Positions 44,012-52,582 of a stretch of DNA of 64,000 nt are shown in pieces. This DNA is from a virus, in IMG/VR virus record IMGVR_UViG_3300010388_000228, positions 1 to 64,000 of that record; one strand, 5' to 3'. The notes beneath the pieces are model-generated. The model made no database searches and had not been told where the DNA came from. It saw only the letters and a list, made by a program, of their open reading frames with translations. The translations under genes were made by a program, and so were the position numbers. Position 1 is the stretch's first letter. Each line of letters starts with the position of its first letter.

Positions 44012-46310
44012 AATTATTCCTCATTGTTTTACGAATTTTTTGTTTGTCTAAACTATCATATCGACGGCGACCGCCAAATCCTTGTAATTCTCTCATTAAC
44101 AACTCAATACTCTGGCCATCGTCATTATTATGATCAGTATGGCTAACTCCTGCTAATCGTAATACATCGTTTTGTTCTTGATCGGCTGAGCTAGGGTCTA
44201 ATTTGCTAACTTTATCTAATATATACTTTACATCGTCTTCTGTTGCGTCGTTGCCATACTCGCCGTCTTTAAAACTTTTAATAATTTTAATTTTAACTCT
44301 AGCACCGCCAATTGTGAAGTTTTCTTCTTCTTTATTCCAAAATCCTTCAATTGAATTTAGAATTCGTTGTTTAACAGGTAAGTTTTCCTCTTCTGGTTCA
44401 CCTCCGGCATCATCCATATCACATTCGCCAAATCCAGCTTCGCATGGTGTCATTCCGCTTTCTCTAATAAGATCGCGCATAGTCATACCTTCAGCAATCG
44501 GTGTATCTAAGTTAGCACCGGCAGCTTTAGCTTTAATAAGTTTAGCTTTGATTTTTGATTTTTTAGAATTAGCTCCTTCTTGAATCGGAGCTGCTGGAGG
44601 AACTTCACCTTCTGCACCTGGAGCTGCTGGAGGAACTTCACCTTCTGCACCCGGAGCTGCTGGAGGAACTTCACCGCCCTCTGGAGGAACTTCACCGCCC
44701 TCTGGAGGCATTCCGCCTAAATCTGGAGGCATTCCGCCACCGCCAAGTGCAGGCATGCCGCCGCCTAAATCTTCAGGAGGAGCGCCTGGATCTGCAGCCG
44801 GTGCAGGTGGAGGAGTTGATCCGTCGGCCATTGGTGGTAAATCAGTGCCGCCTAACTGGTCATCACCAAATTTTAATTCTCTTGCAACATCTGCATCTTT
44901 TCGTGTAATATATGCTTGCAATAATGCTCGTATATCTAAGTTTTCATCAACCTCAAGATCTTCGAGTTCATCAAAAAATGCAGGATCGTCAATTAACCCT
45001 CTTAACTCTGTCTTAAGAGTATCTAGATCTGGTCCTTGTTTAAGTTCATTTTGTAATTTATCATTTAATTTCTTAATGGCAGCAGTTCTTGCGTTTTTGT
45101 TGCTACTAAATATTTCATTTTCATCTTCCATCATAATGTGATGAATAAAAGATTCAAACGTTTCTTCTGGATCAAAACTTTCGTTCTTATGGCTCTTATA
45201 GCCTTTGTTTTTCATTGAGTGTGCTAATGCCCAAGGGTTATCAATTTCCTTGTGGTTCTTCATTGCTTTAACAGTACCTTCCCAACCTTTAGGAGCTTTT
45301 TCACCTAAGAAGTAATCTGAAGATAATTCACATACAGGCAATTCGCTTTCGTCTACAATGTTATATAAGAACGGAAATACTGATTTCATATCTTCATTAA
45401 ACGTGCGTACTGTTAATCGATCAATCCAGTCATTCATAACTGTTTCTGGAATTACTTTTTCTTCTTGCGTAGTAAATGATTCTGCAAATTGTTGATAATA
45501 TGCAGGACGTTGTAAGCTGTTAATTTCTTTTTTTACTAATTCAATGCGGTCAATTACGCGTGATGTAACATCTCCCATTGCTTCTGATATTTGTGATTGA
45601 CGATTAACGTAACCTTTAAATTTACGTAAACTTGCTAATTCTTCACTAAGTTTAGTAATGTGTTTACCAATATCGTCATACGGAATTCCACCGTGTTTAA
45701 TATGTTCTGCTAGTGCGCGAGCACCTTGTAAATGCTTATACGGATATTTAAATCGTTCACCATCTGCATTTTCTATGTATATGCATTCAATATGCATAGT
45801 ACGTCCAGCAGCTAACTCTGGGTTAATAGGTTGATTATGTTTAACTATTAATCGAGCTTCACCTAAGTCTTGGTAGCTCATTCTAGAAGTACCAAACATT
45901 TTACTTTCCATCATTGTTTGTTCCTTGGGTTTTGCTTGAAACTGATAGTCTCGTTTGTCTAAGTTGCTCTTTCCGATGTTTTGTACATCAAAGTTTAATA
46001 AGCGATTTTTAGCAAATTTTCTAAATGATCTTATAAATTTAAATGCATTGTGGTGTGTAGTATTTGACTTATCGTCTACTAGGTCTCCACTAACTTGCAC
46101 TACAACTCCGTCATCCAAATCTAAAGTAATAGTAATAGTCCCTAATGGCTCTCCGTCTTCAATGTATTCAAACTCAAAGAACCGTGCTTTTGGAATATCA
46201 ACTTTTTTACTCAATACTTCTGCATTTTCGTCGCCCATTTTAATGTTTGAGAAACGTGTTTCTATTTTGCCATAAAGGTCTTTAGCAATTTTATCTAAAT
46301 TATTGTCCAT
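43971..46310 (-). CDS. Large virion structural protein
   Basis: 779 residues from the ATG at 46310 (MDNNLDKIAKDLYGKIETRF), chosen because a GATAAATA late box lies just upstream and the longer frame overlaps terL. Helical N-terminal part; a disordered Pro/Gly/Glu-rich centre with PPAAPGAEGEV repeats (residues about 530-610); a basic C-terminal end (RRRYDSLDKQKIRKTMRNNY). The C-terminal domain includes the cysteine pair CEAGFGEC. Typical of unassigned structural proteins of marine T4-like phages. Confidence 0.7.
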   Translation of the reverse strand: MDNNLDKIAKDLYGKIETRFSNIKMGDENAEVLSKKVDIPKARFFEFEYIEDGEPLGTITITLDLDDGVVVQVSGDLVDDKSNTTHHNAFKFIRSFRKFAKNRLLNFDVQNIGKSNLDKRDYQFQAKPKEQTMMESKMFGTSRMSYQDLGEARLIVKHNQPINPELAAGRTMHIECIYIENADGERFKYPYKHLQGARALAEHIKHGGIPYDDIGKHITKLSEELASLRKFKGYVNRQSQISEAMGDVTSRVIDRIELVKKEINSLQRPAYYQQFAESFTTQEEKVIPETVMNDWIDRLTVRTFNEDMKSVFPFLYNIVDESELPVCELSSDYFLGEKAPKGWEGTVKAMKNHKEIDNPWALAHSMKNKGYKSHKNESFDPEETFESFIHHIMMEDENEIFSSNKNARTAAIKKLNDKLQNELKQGPDLDTLKTELRGLIDDPAFFDELEDLEVDENLDIRALLQAYITRKDADVARELKFGDDQLGGTDLPPMADGSTPPPAPAADPGAPPEDLGGGMPALGGGGMPPDLGGMPPEGGEVPPEGGEVPPAAPGAEGEVPPAAPGAEGEVPPAAPIQEGANSKKSKIKAKLIKAKAAGANLDTPIAEGMTMRDLIRESGMTPCEAGFGECDMDDAGGEPEEENLPVKQRILNSIEGFWNKEEENFTIGGARVKIKIIKSFKDGEYGNDATEDDVKYILDKVSKLDPSSADQEQNDVLRLAGVSHTDHNNDDGQSIELLMRELQGFGGRRRYDSLDKQKIRKTMRNNYERNFRNRASKFR

Positions 46311-46314
46311 ATTA

Positions 46315-46322
46315 TATTTATC
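46315..46322 (-). promoter_or_regulatory. Late-promoter-like box GATAAATA
   Basis: It lies directly after the terL stop, 4 bases before the ATG at 46310. That spacing is short for a leader, so it may drive the downstream genes instead or be a coincidence. Confidence 0.35.
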
Positions 46323-47913
46323 ACATATTAGAGGAAACAAATATTGGTAGAGGTGCTTCCCAGTCCTCAAATCGCTCTTCAATCCGCATTCTTTCAAATA
46401 CCAAAGGATCCCACTCTGCTAGTATGTCAATCATTCTTACTATTAATAGTAATGCTGCTACTAAATCGTCGTGTTGTCCCGGTTTACCTTTAAAACTAAT
46501 GCCATGTGCGATAAAAGATTTTAGTTCGGTTATTAAAGGTTTACTGTTAATTACCATCTTATCTTCTTCAACAAAATATTTTAATTTTGAACATGCAGCA
46601 ATTTTATTATTAAAGGTTGTATTAAATCCTTTGCGGAATTTGCGAACATGCCCCTTTCTGCCCGGCTCGCTTACAAATAATCCCGGAAATGTTTCTTCTC
46701 CTAAGTTGTCAATTACTACTAGTGCGCTTTCACCTACCGTATTGTTTTCTACTGACCAGTATACTGAGTTGTATTGGTCGGCGCCAATCTCATCTTGTAT
46801 ATATAATAGTACATCTCTAAATAACTTTACCTGTCCTTGGATTGGAGTAATGTTATGATGCCATTCTGCTACTTGTACCATTGACGGTAATTCAAATACT
46901 GATATTGCAGAATAGTCCCCGCCTGTACCTAAACTTGGATCCAATGCTACTAAATATAAATTACCAGCAGTTGGTGCTTTATACCATCTAACTTGTCCCA
47001 TTTTCATTATTGGCTCTTTACCGTATAGTTCAACTAATTTTAAACTGTTAATAAGAGTTTCGTCGTATACTAAGAATTCGCAGCCGTATTCACGTCTAAA
47101 CTTTTCTTCACCAATACGACCTAATTCGTCTTTCTTCCATTCTTCATCGCGATCTGGGTGATCCCACCAGTCAGAACGAAATCCAGAGAATCCGTTAATT
47201 CCGATCCTATCTGCTTTCTCATTACCAAATTCATCAAAACATTGTTGGCTTTCTTTCCATATAGTAGCAAATTGATCTTCGTCACTATTTGGTGTAGAAG
47301 TAATAATACAACGTCCACCAGTTGCTAGTGTAGGTGAAATAGAAGTCCAAAACTCTTCAGCAATGTTAGGTTGTAAGAACGCAAACTCATCGCAATACAG
47401 TAACGAAATAGACATACCTCGTCCTGTTGTACCTGTTGTAGTTTGACTTACAATACGTGAACCGTTATCGAACTCCATAGACCCTTTGTTATAACTAATA
47501 ACACCAGCACGTAAAAAGTCTGGACAAAGTTCATATCCATAACGTATACGTTGCATAATCTCTTGAGCACCTGTATATTTGTGCGCTGCAATTAGAATAG
47601 TTTGGTCCGGGTGAAACATTGCATACCATAATAAGTATGCAGATGCACACGTAGTTTTACCACTTTGTCGTGGTAACATGTTAATATTAAAACGATGTGC
47701 GTGATAACAATTTAACAAATTAACCTGATAATCAAACGGCTGGAATAATAACTTTCCTTTTACTGAGTGTTGAATATGAAAAAAGTATCTTGAAAAATAT
47801 AAATACCCATCAGTTGGATCGGCACACATTCGTAAATCAGTAATCTGTTGTTCTTCAAATCGTTCAGTTTTATGAGCTTTTTTAGTTAAAACACCATCTA
47901 AACTTTTAGCCAT
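46321..47913 (-). CDS. 17: Terminase large subunit (gp17-like)
   Basis: 530 residues from the ATG at 47913 (MAKSLDGVLT). ATPase domain: Walker A LPRQSGKTT (80-88) and Walker B SLLYCDEFAF (D175-E176), with the TTGTTGRGMS coupling region. RuvC-like nuclease: VALDPSLGTGGDYS (D325), VYWSVENNT and the late GQHDDLVAALLL aspartates. It packages DNA into the prohead and cuts concatemers. AAAGGAT precedes the start; a terminator separates it from the upstream gene. Confidence 0.93.
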   Translation of the reverse strand: MAKSLDGVLTKKAHKTERFEEQQITDLRMCADPTDGYLYFSRYFFHIQHSVKGKLLFQPFDYQVNLLNCYHAHRFNINMLPRQSGKTTCASAYLLWYAMFHPDQTILIAAHKYTGAQEIMQRIRYGYELCPDFLRAGVISYNKGSMEFDNGSRIVSQTTTGTTGRGMSISLLYCDEFAFLQPNIAEEFWTSISPTLATGGRCIITSTPNSDEDQFATIWKESQQCFDEFGNEKADRIGINGFSGFRSDWWDHPDRDEEWKKDELGRIGEEKFRREYGCEFLVYDETLINSLKLVELYGKEPIMKMGQVRWYKAPTAGNLYLVALDPSLGTGGDYSAISVFELPSMVQVAEWHHNITPIQGQVKLFRDVLLYIQDEIGADQYNSVYWSVENNTVGESALVVIDNLGEETFPGLFVSEPGRKGHVRKFRKGFNTTFNNKIAACSKLKYFVEEDKMVINSKPLITELKSFIAHGISFKGKPGQHDDLVAALLLIVRMIDILAEWDPLVFERMRIEERFEDWEAPLPIFVSSNM

Positions 47914-47944
47914 ATAATATCCTTTATCTGTCTTATTGTATTTA

Positions 47945-47970
47945 CAAAAAAAAGCGGACATAATGTCCGC
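47945..47970 (-). terminator. Terminator upstream of terL
   Basis: Minus strand: AAAGCGGAC...GTCCGCTTTTTTTT, a 9-bp stem with a U-run. It closes the transcript that ends with the 47978 ORF. Confidence 0.8.
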
Positions 47971-47977
47971 TTTGTGA

Positions 47978-48178
47978 TTATCTTGGAGGATTATCTGTTA
48001 GTTCGATTGTGCAGTGTTTACCTTTTCTAGCTTGTAATTTCTTTTCTTTTTCAGCTTTATGAATAGCAGCATCTAACTCAGGAGACCCGTCTACACCGCC
48101 TGGATATATTCTCCACGGAAATTCATGATTGTAATTAAAAATTGCAACATTAATAATTGGATCATAATCAGGATCCAT
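47978..48178 (-). CDS. Conserved C-terminal piece, probably a -1 extension of the upstream gene
   Basis: 66 residues from the only internal ATG (MDPDYDPIINVAIFNYNHEF). The same frame is open upstream to the A11 run at the end of the 48271 gene and would add SEDRHKAEHDHVYGGRGGFT, ADQAFSKPRSI. There is no good RBS at 48178. I think this is the C-terminal part of a frameshifted or slippage-fused protein; an independent small gene is the alternative. Confidence 0.5.
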   Translation of the reverse strand: MDPDYDPIINVAIFNYNHEFPWRIYPGGVDGSPELDAAIHKAEKEKKLQARKGKHCTIELTDNPPR

Positions 48179-48270
48179 GATTGATCGTGGTTTAGAAAAT
48201 GCTTGATCTGCTGTAAATCCGCCTCTTCCGCCGTATACATGATCATGTTCGGCTTTATGACGATCCTCAC

Positions 48271-48738
48271 TTATTTTTTTTTTTGGCTACGTAATTTAAC
48301 GTTTTCGTATAAATCAGAAAGATTTTGAATTAACGCTTCGTGAACTTGAGGATTGCCGCCGCCATTTACTTTACGTGCTTCTCTGTCTTTTTTATCGCCT
48401 TGATGAATTAATGCATCAATGCCGTACGTTGTTGGACCAACATCACCGTCTACTTCATTTTTATACCCATCACCGATAACAATTTCAGCGTCATGATCAT
48501 GTGGAATGTCTTTTGGTTCTGCATCAGTATCACTGCCAATTCCTTTTAGTACATCAATTAATTCACGAATACCATCTGCACCTTTGCTATTAATAGTAAG
48601 ATTCATATTTAATGATTCGTCAGGTGGTTGACTACCATGAATAATAGCTGCAGGCATTTCGCCGCCACATTCTTCAATTGACGGGTTGCACCCTTCTTCA
48701 ATGCTTTTCATTGTTTGCATTAACTGTTTAAAATCCAT
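48271..48738 (-). CDS. Structural-region protein ending at an A11 slippery run
   Basis: 155 residues. MDFKQLMQTMKSIEEGCNPS is followed by NLTINSKGADGIRELIDVLK and a polar tail; the gene ends ...RSQKKK at eleven consecutive A followed by TAA. Position among packaging and virion genes suggests a head or neck role. A -1 slip at the A-run continues into the 47978 frame. It overlaps the stop of the upstream gene by one base. Confidence 0.7.
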   Translation of the reverse strand: MDFKQLMQTMKSIEEGCNPSIEECGGEMPAAIIHGSQPPDESLNMNLTINSKGADGIRELIDVLKGIGSDTDAEPKDIPHDHDAEIVIGDGYKNEVDGDVGPTTYGIDALIHQGDKKDREARKVNGGGNPQVHEALIQNLSDLYENVKLRSQKKK

Positions 48739-49361
48739 TAGTTTATTCCTTTAGCAGTCGGTAATGTAACTTTTTTAGATCCAACTGGACTAGTAGTTCC
48801 AATTGTTTTATCATATTTGGCACTTGTTGCTGCTTTTTCAACAGGCGCTTTTTTTGCTAATAGTTGATCATTAACACCCTTATACTGTTCACCTTGATGT
48901 TTAACTTTGTTAAGTTCTTTTAACAATGACATTACATTTGATTGGCCTGCTAAGTGCTGATTGCTTTCTTTATCGTAATCTTTACCTAATAATGCGTCAC
49001 CTGATGTTTCATCAAATTTGTGATTAAGCTCTTCTTCTTCAACTTCTTTAAGATTGCGAACTTTAACACAGCATTCACTTAACCCTAATGCATCAGCAGC
49101 AAGCTGTCTTACTTGAAAACTAGTTGCAGGGTATGTTAATATAACATCATATGTAGTAACATTGATGTTGTGATGTTCAGGAAAATCAACTTGTGTTTCT
49201 TGAATTGGAGTGCGAGTGCTTTCTGAAAACGATTCAACTGTAAATCTTTCTAATGCACTTTTAAGTTTATTAATATTGTCTTGTGGATGTTCTCCCACAA
49301 GTTTAATTTTAAATTCATAAACTTGTTTTGATTCTAATAAATGTTGTCTAAATGATTTCAT
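48738..49361 (-). CDS. Virion protein with capsid-targeting-like N-terminus
   Basis: 207 residues. MKSFRQHLLE before S gives an LxE site like T4 head-internal proteins. The segment EFKIKLVGEHPQDNINKLKS, ALERFTVESFSE, TPIQETQVDFPEHHNINVTT, YDVILTYPATSFQVRQLAAD folds as a ferredoxin-like alpha/beta domain by pattern. Conserved in marine T4-like phages in my recollection. Function unknown. Confidence 0.7.
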   Translation of the reverse strand: MKSFRQHLLESKQVYEFKIKLVGEHPQDNINKLKSALERFTVESFSESTRTPIQETQVDFPEHHNINVTTYDVILTYPATSFQVRQLAADALGLSECCVKVRNLKEVEEEELNHKFDETSGDALLGKDYDKESNQHLAGQSNVMSLLKELNKVKHQGEQYKGVNDQLLAKKAPVEKAATSAKYDKTIGTTSPVGSKKVTLPTAKGIN

Positions 49362-49382
49362 AATATATCCTTGATATTATAT

Positions 49383-49862
49383 TTATTTCATATTCTTCAA
49401 TTTTTCGATCAGACTATTACGGTCGGTAACGATAAATCCTTCGCCTGAAATATTAACACCGTTGTCTTCTGGGTGAGCATCGTTGTCTAATTTTTGTTTC
49501 TTAATCTGAAGTTCGATCATTTTAATTTTCTTATCAATTTTTGCCGACTTAGCATCAATTGCGTTCTTAAGCATACTTGCAGCTACTTCAAATACCCGGC
49601 CGCTGTATCGAGCTTCAACATTCATTCCTAAATCCATTAAGTCGTCATACGCATCCGTTGCACGCTGCGCTAATGCATCAAACTCTGAATCACTAGCATC
49701 GCCTAGCCCTTTTACTTGTGGTAATGCTGCTGATATTTTATCAAATTCAGCCATGTCTCGAAGTAACGGAACTGGTCCAGCCGGTACTGCAGGCGTAGTA
49801 TCTTCTTTTATAATTGTTTTACTTTCTGGTAAATTTAGAAGGTCTTCTAATTTGCGGGTCAT
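49383..49862 (-). CDS. 16: Terminase small subunit (gp16-like)
   Basis: 159 residues. Helical coiled-coil core DAYDDLMDLGMNVEARYSGR, VFEVAASMLKNAIDAKSAKI, DKKIKMIELQIKKQKL matches the small-terminase pattern (..aR..EV...li.....a..kl..l....). It recognises DNA and stimulates gp17. It lies in the same block as gp17 although two genes intervene. Confidence 0.75.
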   Translation of the reverse strand: MTRKLEDLLNLPESKTIIKEDTTPAVPAGPVPLLRDMAEFDKISAALPQVKGLGDASDSEFDALAQRATDAYDDLMDLGMNVEARYSGRVFEVAASMLKNAIDAKSAKIDKKIKMIELQIKKQKLDNDAHPEDNGVNISGEGFIVTDRNSLIEKLKNMK

Positions 49863-49892
49863 GAATTATCCTCATATAGTATACTATTTAAG

Positions 49893-50333
49893 TTATTTGG
49901 ACCCGTTATGAAAAATATCATTTTCATTTATAACTCTAAATACTAATCCATGTTGTTTACAATAAGCAGTAGCAGCTGCCCATTTTGCTTGATTTTTAAT
50001 AAACTGCGCTTGATTGTATTTGTTTTTACCAACACGTTCTAATATATGTTGACTTGCAGGTTTTATTTCAATTACTTCATTATGTATATGATTGTTTTTA
50101 TCTACGTACTGAATAAAAAAATCTGGCAAATAAATAGTGTTACGATTAGTAAGAGGATCTCGATACGGTATAGTGATTGCTTCGCTTGCCCATTTGTGAA
50201 TTGCAGGATTTGTATCACACATACTCATAAAAGTCATTTCCCAAGAACTTCTGTAGAATGGTATTTTTGTCCCTACATATTTTGCTGGATTTTTAGGTGT
50301 AAATTTTCCTTTAGCAAATTTACGACTACTCAT
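49893..50333 (-). CDS. 4: Head completion nuclease gp4-like
   Basis: 146 residues. KFTPKNPAKYVGTKIPFYRS, SWEMTFMSMCDTNPAIHKWA, SEAITIPYRDPLTNRNTIYL, PDFFIQY, EVIEIKPASQ contains the restriction-endonuclease-like E...PDF...ExK active-site pattern of T4 gp4/TnsA-type proteins. gp4 completes DNA-filled heads before tail joining. The length equals T4 gp4 (150). Confidence 0.85.
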   Translation of the reverse strand: MSSRKFAKGKFTPKNPAKYVGTKIPFYRSSWEMTFMSMCDTNPAIHKWASEAITIPYRDPLTNRNTIYLPDFFIQYVDKNNHIHNEVIEIKPASQHILERVGKNKYNQAQFIKNQAKWAAATAYCKQHGLVFRVINENDIFHNGSK

Positions 50334-50698
50334 ACTAATATGTTTCTCGATTCGTAGTCATTATCAATCTTATTAACTCGATATCCTAATAAACTAGTAG
50401 GTGATCTATATGAATTTAATATTTGGGCAACTACTTGATTTAACTGTAATGATGGAAGAGTTTTAAGGGTGTCTAACAATGCAAATACATCAACTCCGTC
50501 GTATCGTGCTTGATTTAATAACACAATTGCAGTTGAACTTGCACTAGCAGTATCAAAATTTCTTTTTTGAAAAAACCCAATAACTGCATCAATCTGTTCA
50601 CACGGAAACGAAACATCGTTAGTATAAAATTTATCAAAAAAATGTTTAATTTCAGTTGATACCGGTTCAGTATATGGAGATGGTAAATTTATATTCAT
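50330..50698 (-). CDS. Conserved structural-region hypothetical protein
   Basis: 122 residues, MNINLPSPYTEPVSTEIKHF. Helical; STAIVLLNQARYDGVDVFAL and LLGYRVNKIDNDYESRNI are the most recognisable parts. Four-base overlap with the gp4 gene and with the upstream gene. It probably acts in head or tail completion. Unknown. Confidence 0.75.
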   Translation of the reverse strand: MNINLPSPYTEPVSTEIKHFFDKFYTNDVSFPCEQIDAVIGFFQKRNFDTASASSTAIVLLNQARYDGVDVFALLDTLKTLPSLQLNQVVAQILNSYRSPTSLLGYRVNKIDNDYESRNILV

Positions 50699-51843
50699 CT
50701 AGTTTGTCCGTTTTGTCCATAGTTAGGAGTTGTAGTTAGTCCAGTTTGTGTTGCAATTGTACCAGTAGCAGTAGCTTTAGCATTTCCTACATTAGTACTT
50801 ATTTGTGTTGCAGTTGTGCCAGTAGCAGTTGTGCCAGTAGCAGTTGTGCCAGTAGCAGCGGTGCCATTACCTGTTGGAATAGATGCACCGAGTTTGTTTG
50901 CAGATGTAGAACTAGTACCTGCTGCACCAATCGTTGATGAAAGAGATGCTAACCCATTGCCAGTCGGTAACGCAATGCCAAGTTTGTTTGCAACTGATGC
51001 TAGAAGAGCCGATTGTTGTGCAGCTACAGTAGTTGAGTTAGCTGTACCTAATATCGGTTGCGGAAATGATGGATATGTGCTAGTATTTGACATCGGTGTT
51101 CCGGGTTGCAACGGTGACGGATAATAATCATAATGTGATATACCAAATCCTTCCATGTTACCGTCAGTAACATACCCAGTACCGTACGAAACTGCTTCAT
51201 ATGCAAGTGTCATATCAAACGCGTGTGAATCACCTGAATGGTATGCTAAGTTGCCTCCGCCCCAGTGGGTAATAAGAGGGTTAATAAGTTTATAACTAAC
51301 AAACTCATGTCTTGCCATTTGATAAATTGTTATATAATTAAAAAATGGTTTAGATCGCCCAATAAATCCGTAAGGATTTTTTATGTACGACGATGGTAGT
51401 GTTGCTGTCTTATTATATGCACCTTTAGCAGATGAAACTGTTGGATCGTTATAAAAATACTTATAATATGTTTGCCATAATTGATTTACGAGTCCCATAT
51501 TATCATCATGAAACGATAATTTAACATCAGTATATTTGTGCTGATATTGGACAACTCGTTTTCTATTATATTGATTTAACGTTTCGGCAGATACAGTGTA
51601 TGTAGGTAAGTCAATATTTTTAACTAATAAGTTAATCTCATTTTTAAGAGTTTCTAACATCTTAGCTTCAATTGTACTTGGTTTAATACCTTGCCAGTTA
51701 ATATTAAATGCAACATGAAATAAAAATTTATCTTTAGGTAATAATCGAAATTGATCGGTTACAAAAGTTTGAGACGCGTGCTGGCGGCATCGAAGGTTTT
51801 CGACAGGGTCAGCTACTAAAAATTCGTTTTGTGCAAATGCCAT
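50695..51843 (-). CDS. Tail-tube-like / tube initiation protein
   Basis: 382 residues. LVKNIDLPTYTVSAETLNQY, NRKRVVQYQHKYTDVKLSFH, DDNMGLVNQLWQTYYKYFYN is the gp19-type tube-protein pattern, here in a protein twice the length of gp19. gp54/gp48-like baseplate-tube proteins share this fold. The C-terminal about 120 residues are Thr/Ala/Gly-rich with ATGTT repeats. A GATAAATA box (51849-51856) lies just upstream. Confidence 0.65.
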   Translation of the reverse strand: MAFAQNEFLVADPVENLRCRQHASQTFVTDQFRLLPKDKFLFHVAFNINWQGIKPSTIEAKMLETLKNEINLLVKNIDLPTYTVSAETLNQYNRKRVVQYQHKYTDVKLSFHDDNMGLVNQLWQTYYKYFYNDPTVSSAKGAYNKTATLPSSYIKNPYGFIGRSKPFFNYITIYQMARHEFVSYKLINPLITHWGGGNLAYHSGDSHAFDMTLAYEAVSYGTGYVTDGNMEGFGISHYDYYPSPLQPGTPMSNTSTYPSFPQPILGTANSTTVAAQQSALLASVANKLGIALPTGNGLASLSSTIGAAGTSSTSANKLGASIPTGNGTAATGTTATGTTATGTTATQISTNVGNAKATATGTIATQTGLTTTPNYGQNGQTR

Positions 51844-51848
51844 ATATA

Positions 51849-51856
51849 TATTTATC
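51849..51856 (-). promoter_or_regulatory. Late-promoter-like box GATAAATA
   Basis: It lies 5 bases upstream of the minus-strand start at 51843 and right after the gp19 terminator. The leader is very short. Confidence 0.4.
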
Positions 51857-51881
51857 CCTTAAAACTCGCAGAAATCAAAAA

Positions 51882-51902
51882 AAAGCCCGCAATGCGGGCT
51901 TT
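51882..51902. terminator. Terminator after gp19
   Basis: AAAGCCCGC / GCGGGCTTT around a 3-base loop; on the minus strand it continues TTTTTTTTG. A strong intrinsic terminator. Confidence 0.85.
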
Positions 51903-51924
51903 AATTGTTTTACTTAAATTGGTA

Positions 51925-52581
51925 TTATGAACCAACAACTGTACTAAAATCAGCCATAGTTGATCTAGTAGTGTCTTCGTATCCAATACCAGCACTTTCT
52001 CCGCCAACAACTTGTACGCAGTTATCAGGTTGAATTGAAAGATCAATTGTCATAAACCCAGCATCAGCGTATGTTAATGCGTTGTAAGTTGATGAAACTA
52101 AGTAACAACCGTAGCACATCCATGTTTCTAATATCGATGAACTGTCATCAAACGACTTGTTGTTTGCACCGTCTAGCATTTCAACTTTCATTTTAAACTT
52201 ATATGAACCTGCAGCAGCAGCTGAACTTTGTTCAAAGAAGTCAAATTGTTTCTGATTTTGCTCACCGACAAGTTGATTTACAACGTTAGTTTGATCATCA
52301 CGTATTTTAACACTAATTGCTCCCCATTTAGGTTTCCCTGCATAGTGAATAATACTGTTATATACGTCAATTGTTTTATCATCAAATGTTAGCGTAGGTC
52401 TAGAAGCTTCTGATACTTGACGAGTTAATTCAGTAAGTTTACCAGTACTAGATTCAGCACCAAAGCCTTCAAATGTTATTCTAAAACGATATTTTAATTT
52501 AGGCATTAACAACGAAGAGTTGCCAAGATCGCCCATTTCAGTTGGTACTGACATATTAATTAATGATGAAATTGCAGCCAT
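51925..52581 (-). CDS. 19: Tail tube protein (gp19-like)
   Basis: 218 residues. KLKYRFRITFEGFGAESSTG, LTRQVSEASRPTLTFDDKTI, DVYNSIIHYAGKPKWGAISV, KIRDDQTNVVNQLVGEQNQK matches T4-like tail-tube subunits (R.RP...FD...V..YNS..Y..GK..W..I...). It polymerises into the inner tube of the contractile tail. It lies directly behind the sheath gene. Confidence 0.9.
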   Translation of the reverse strand: MAAISSLINMSVPTEMGDLGNSSLLMPKLKYRFRITFEGFGAESSTGKLTELTRQVSEASRPTLTFDDKTIDVYNSIIHYAGKPKWGAISVKIRDDQTNVVNQLVGEQNQKQFDFFEQSSAAAAGSYKFKMKVEMLDGANNKSFDDSSSILETWMCYGCYLVSSTYNALTYADAGFMTIDLSIQPDNCVQVVGGESAGIGYEDTTRSTMADFSTVVGS

Positions 52582-52582
52582 T

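Noticed and set aside
44755-45141. Plus-strand ORF of 128 codons in the structural gene
   Set aside because: Antisense of the proline/glycine-rich centre of the minus-strand protein; no start signals.
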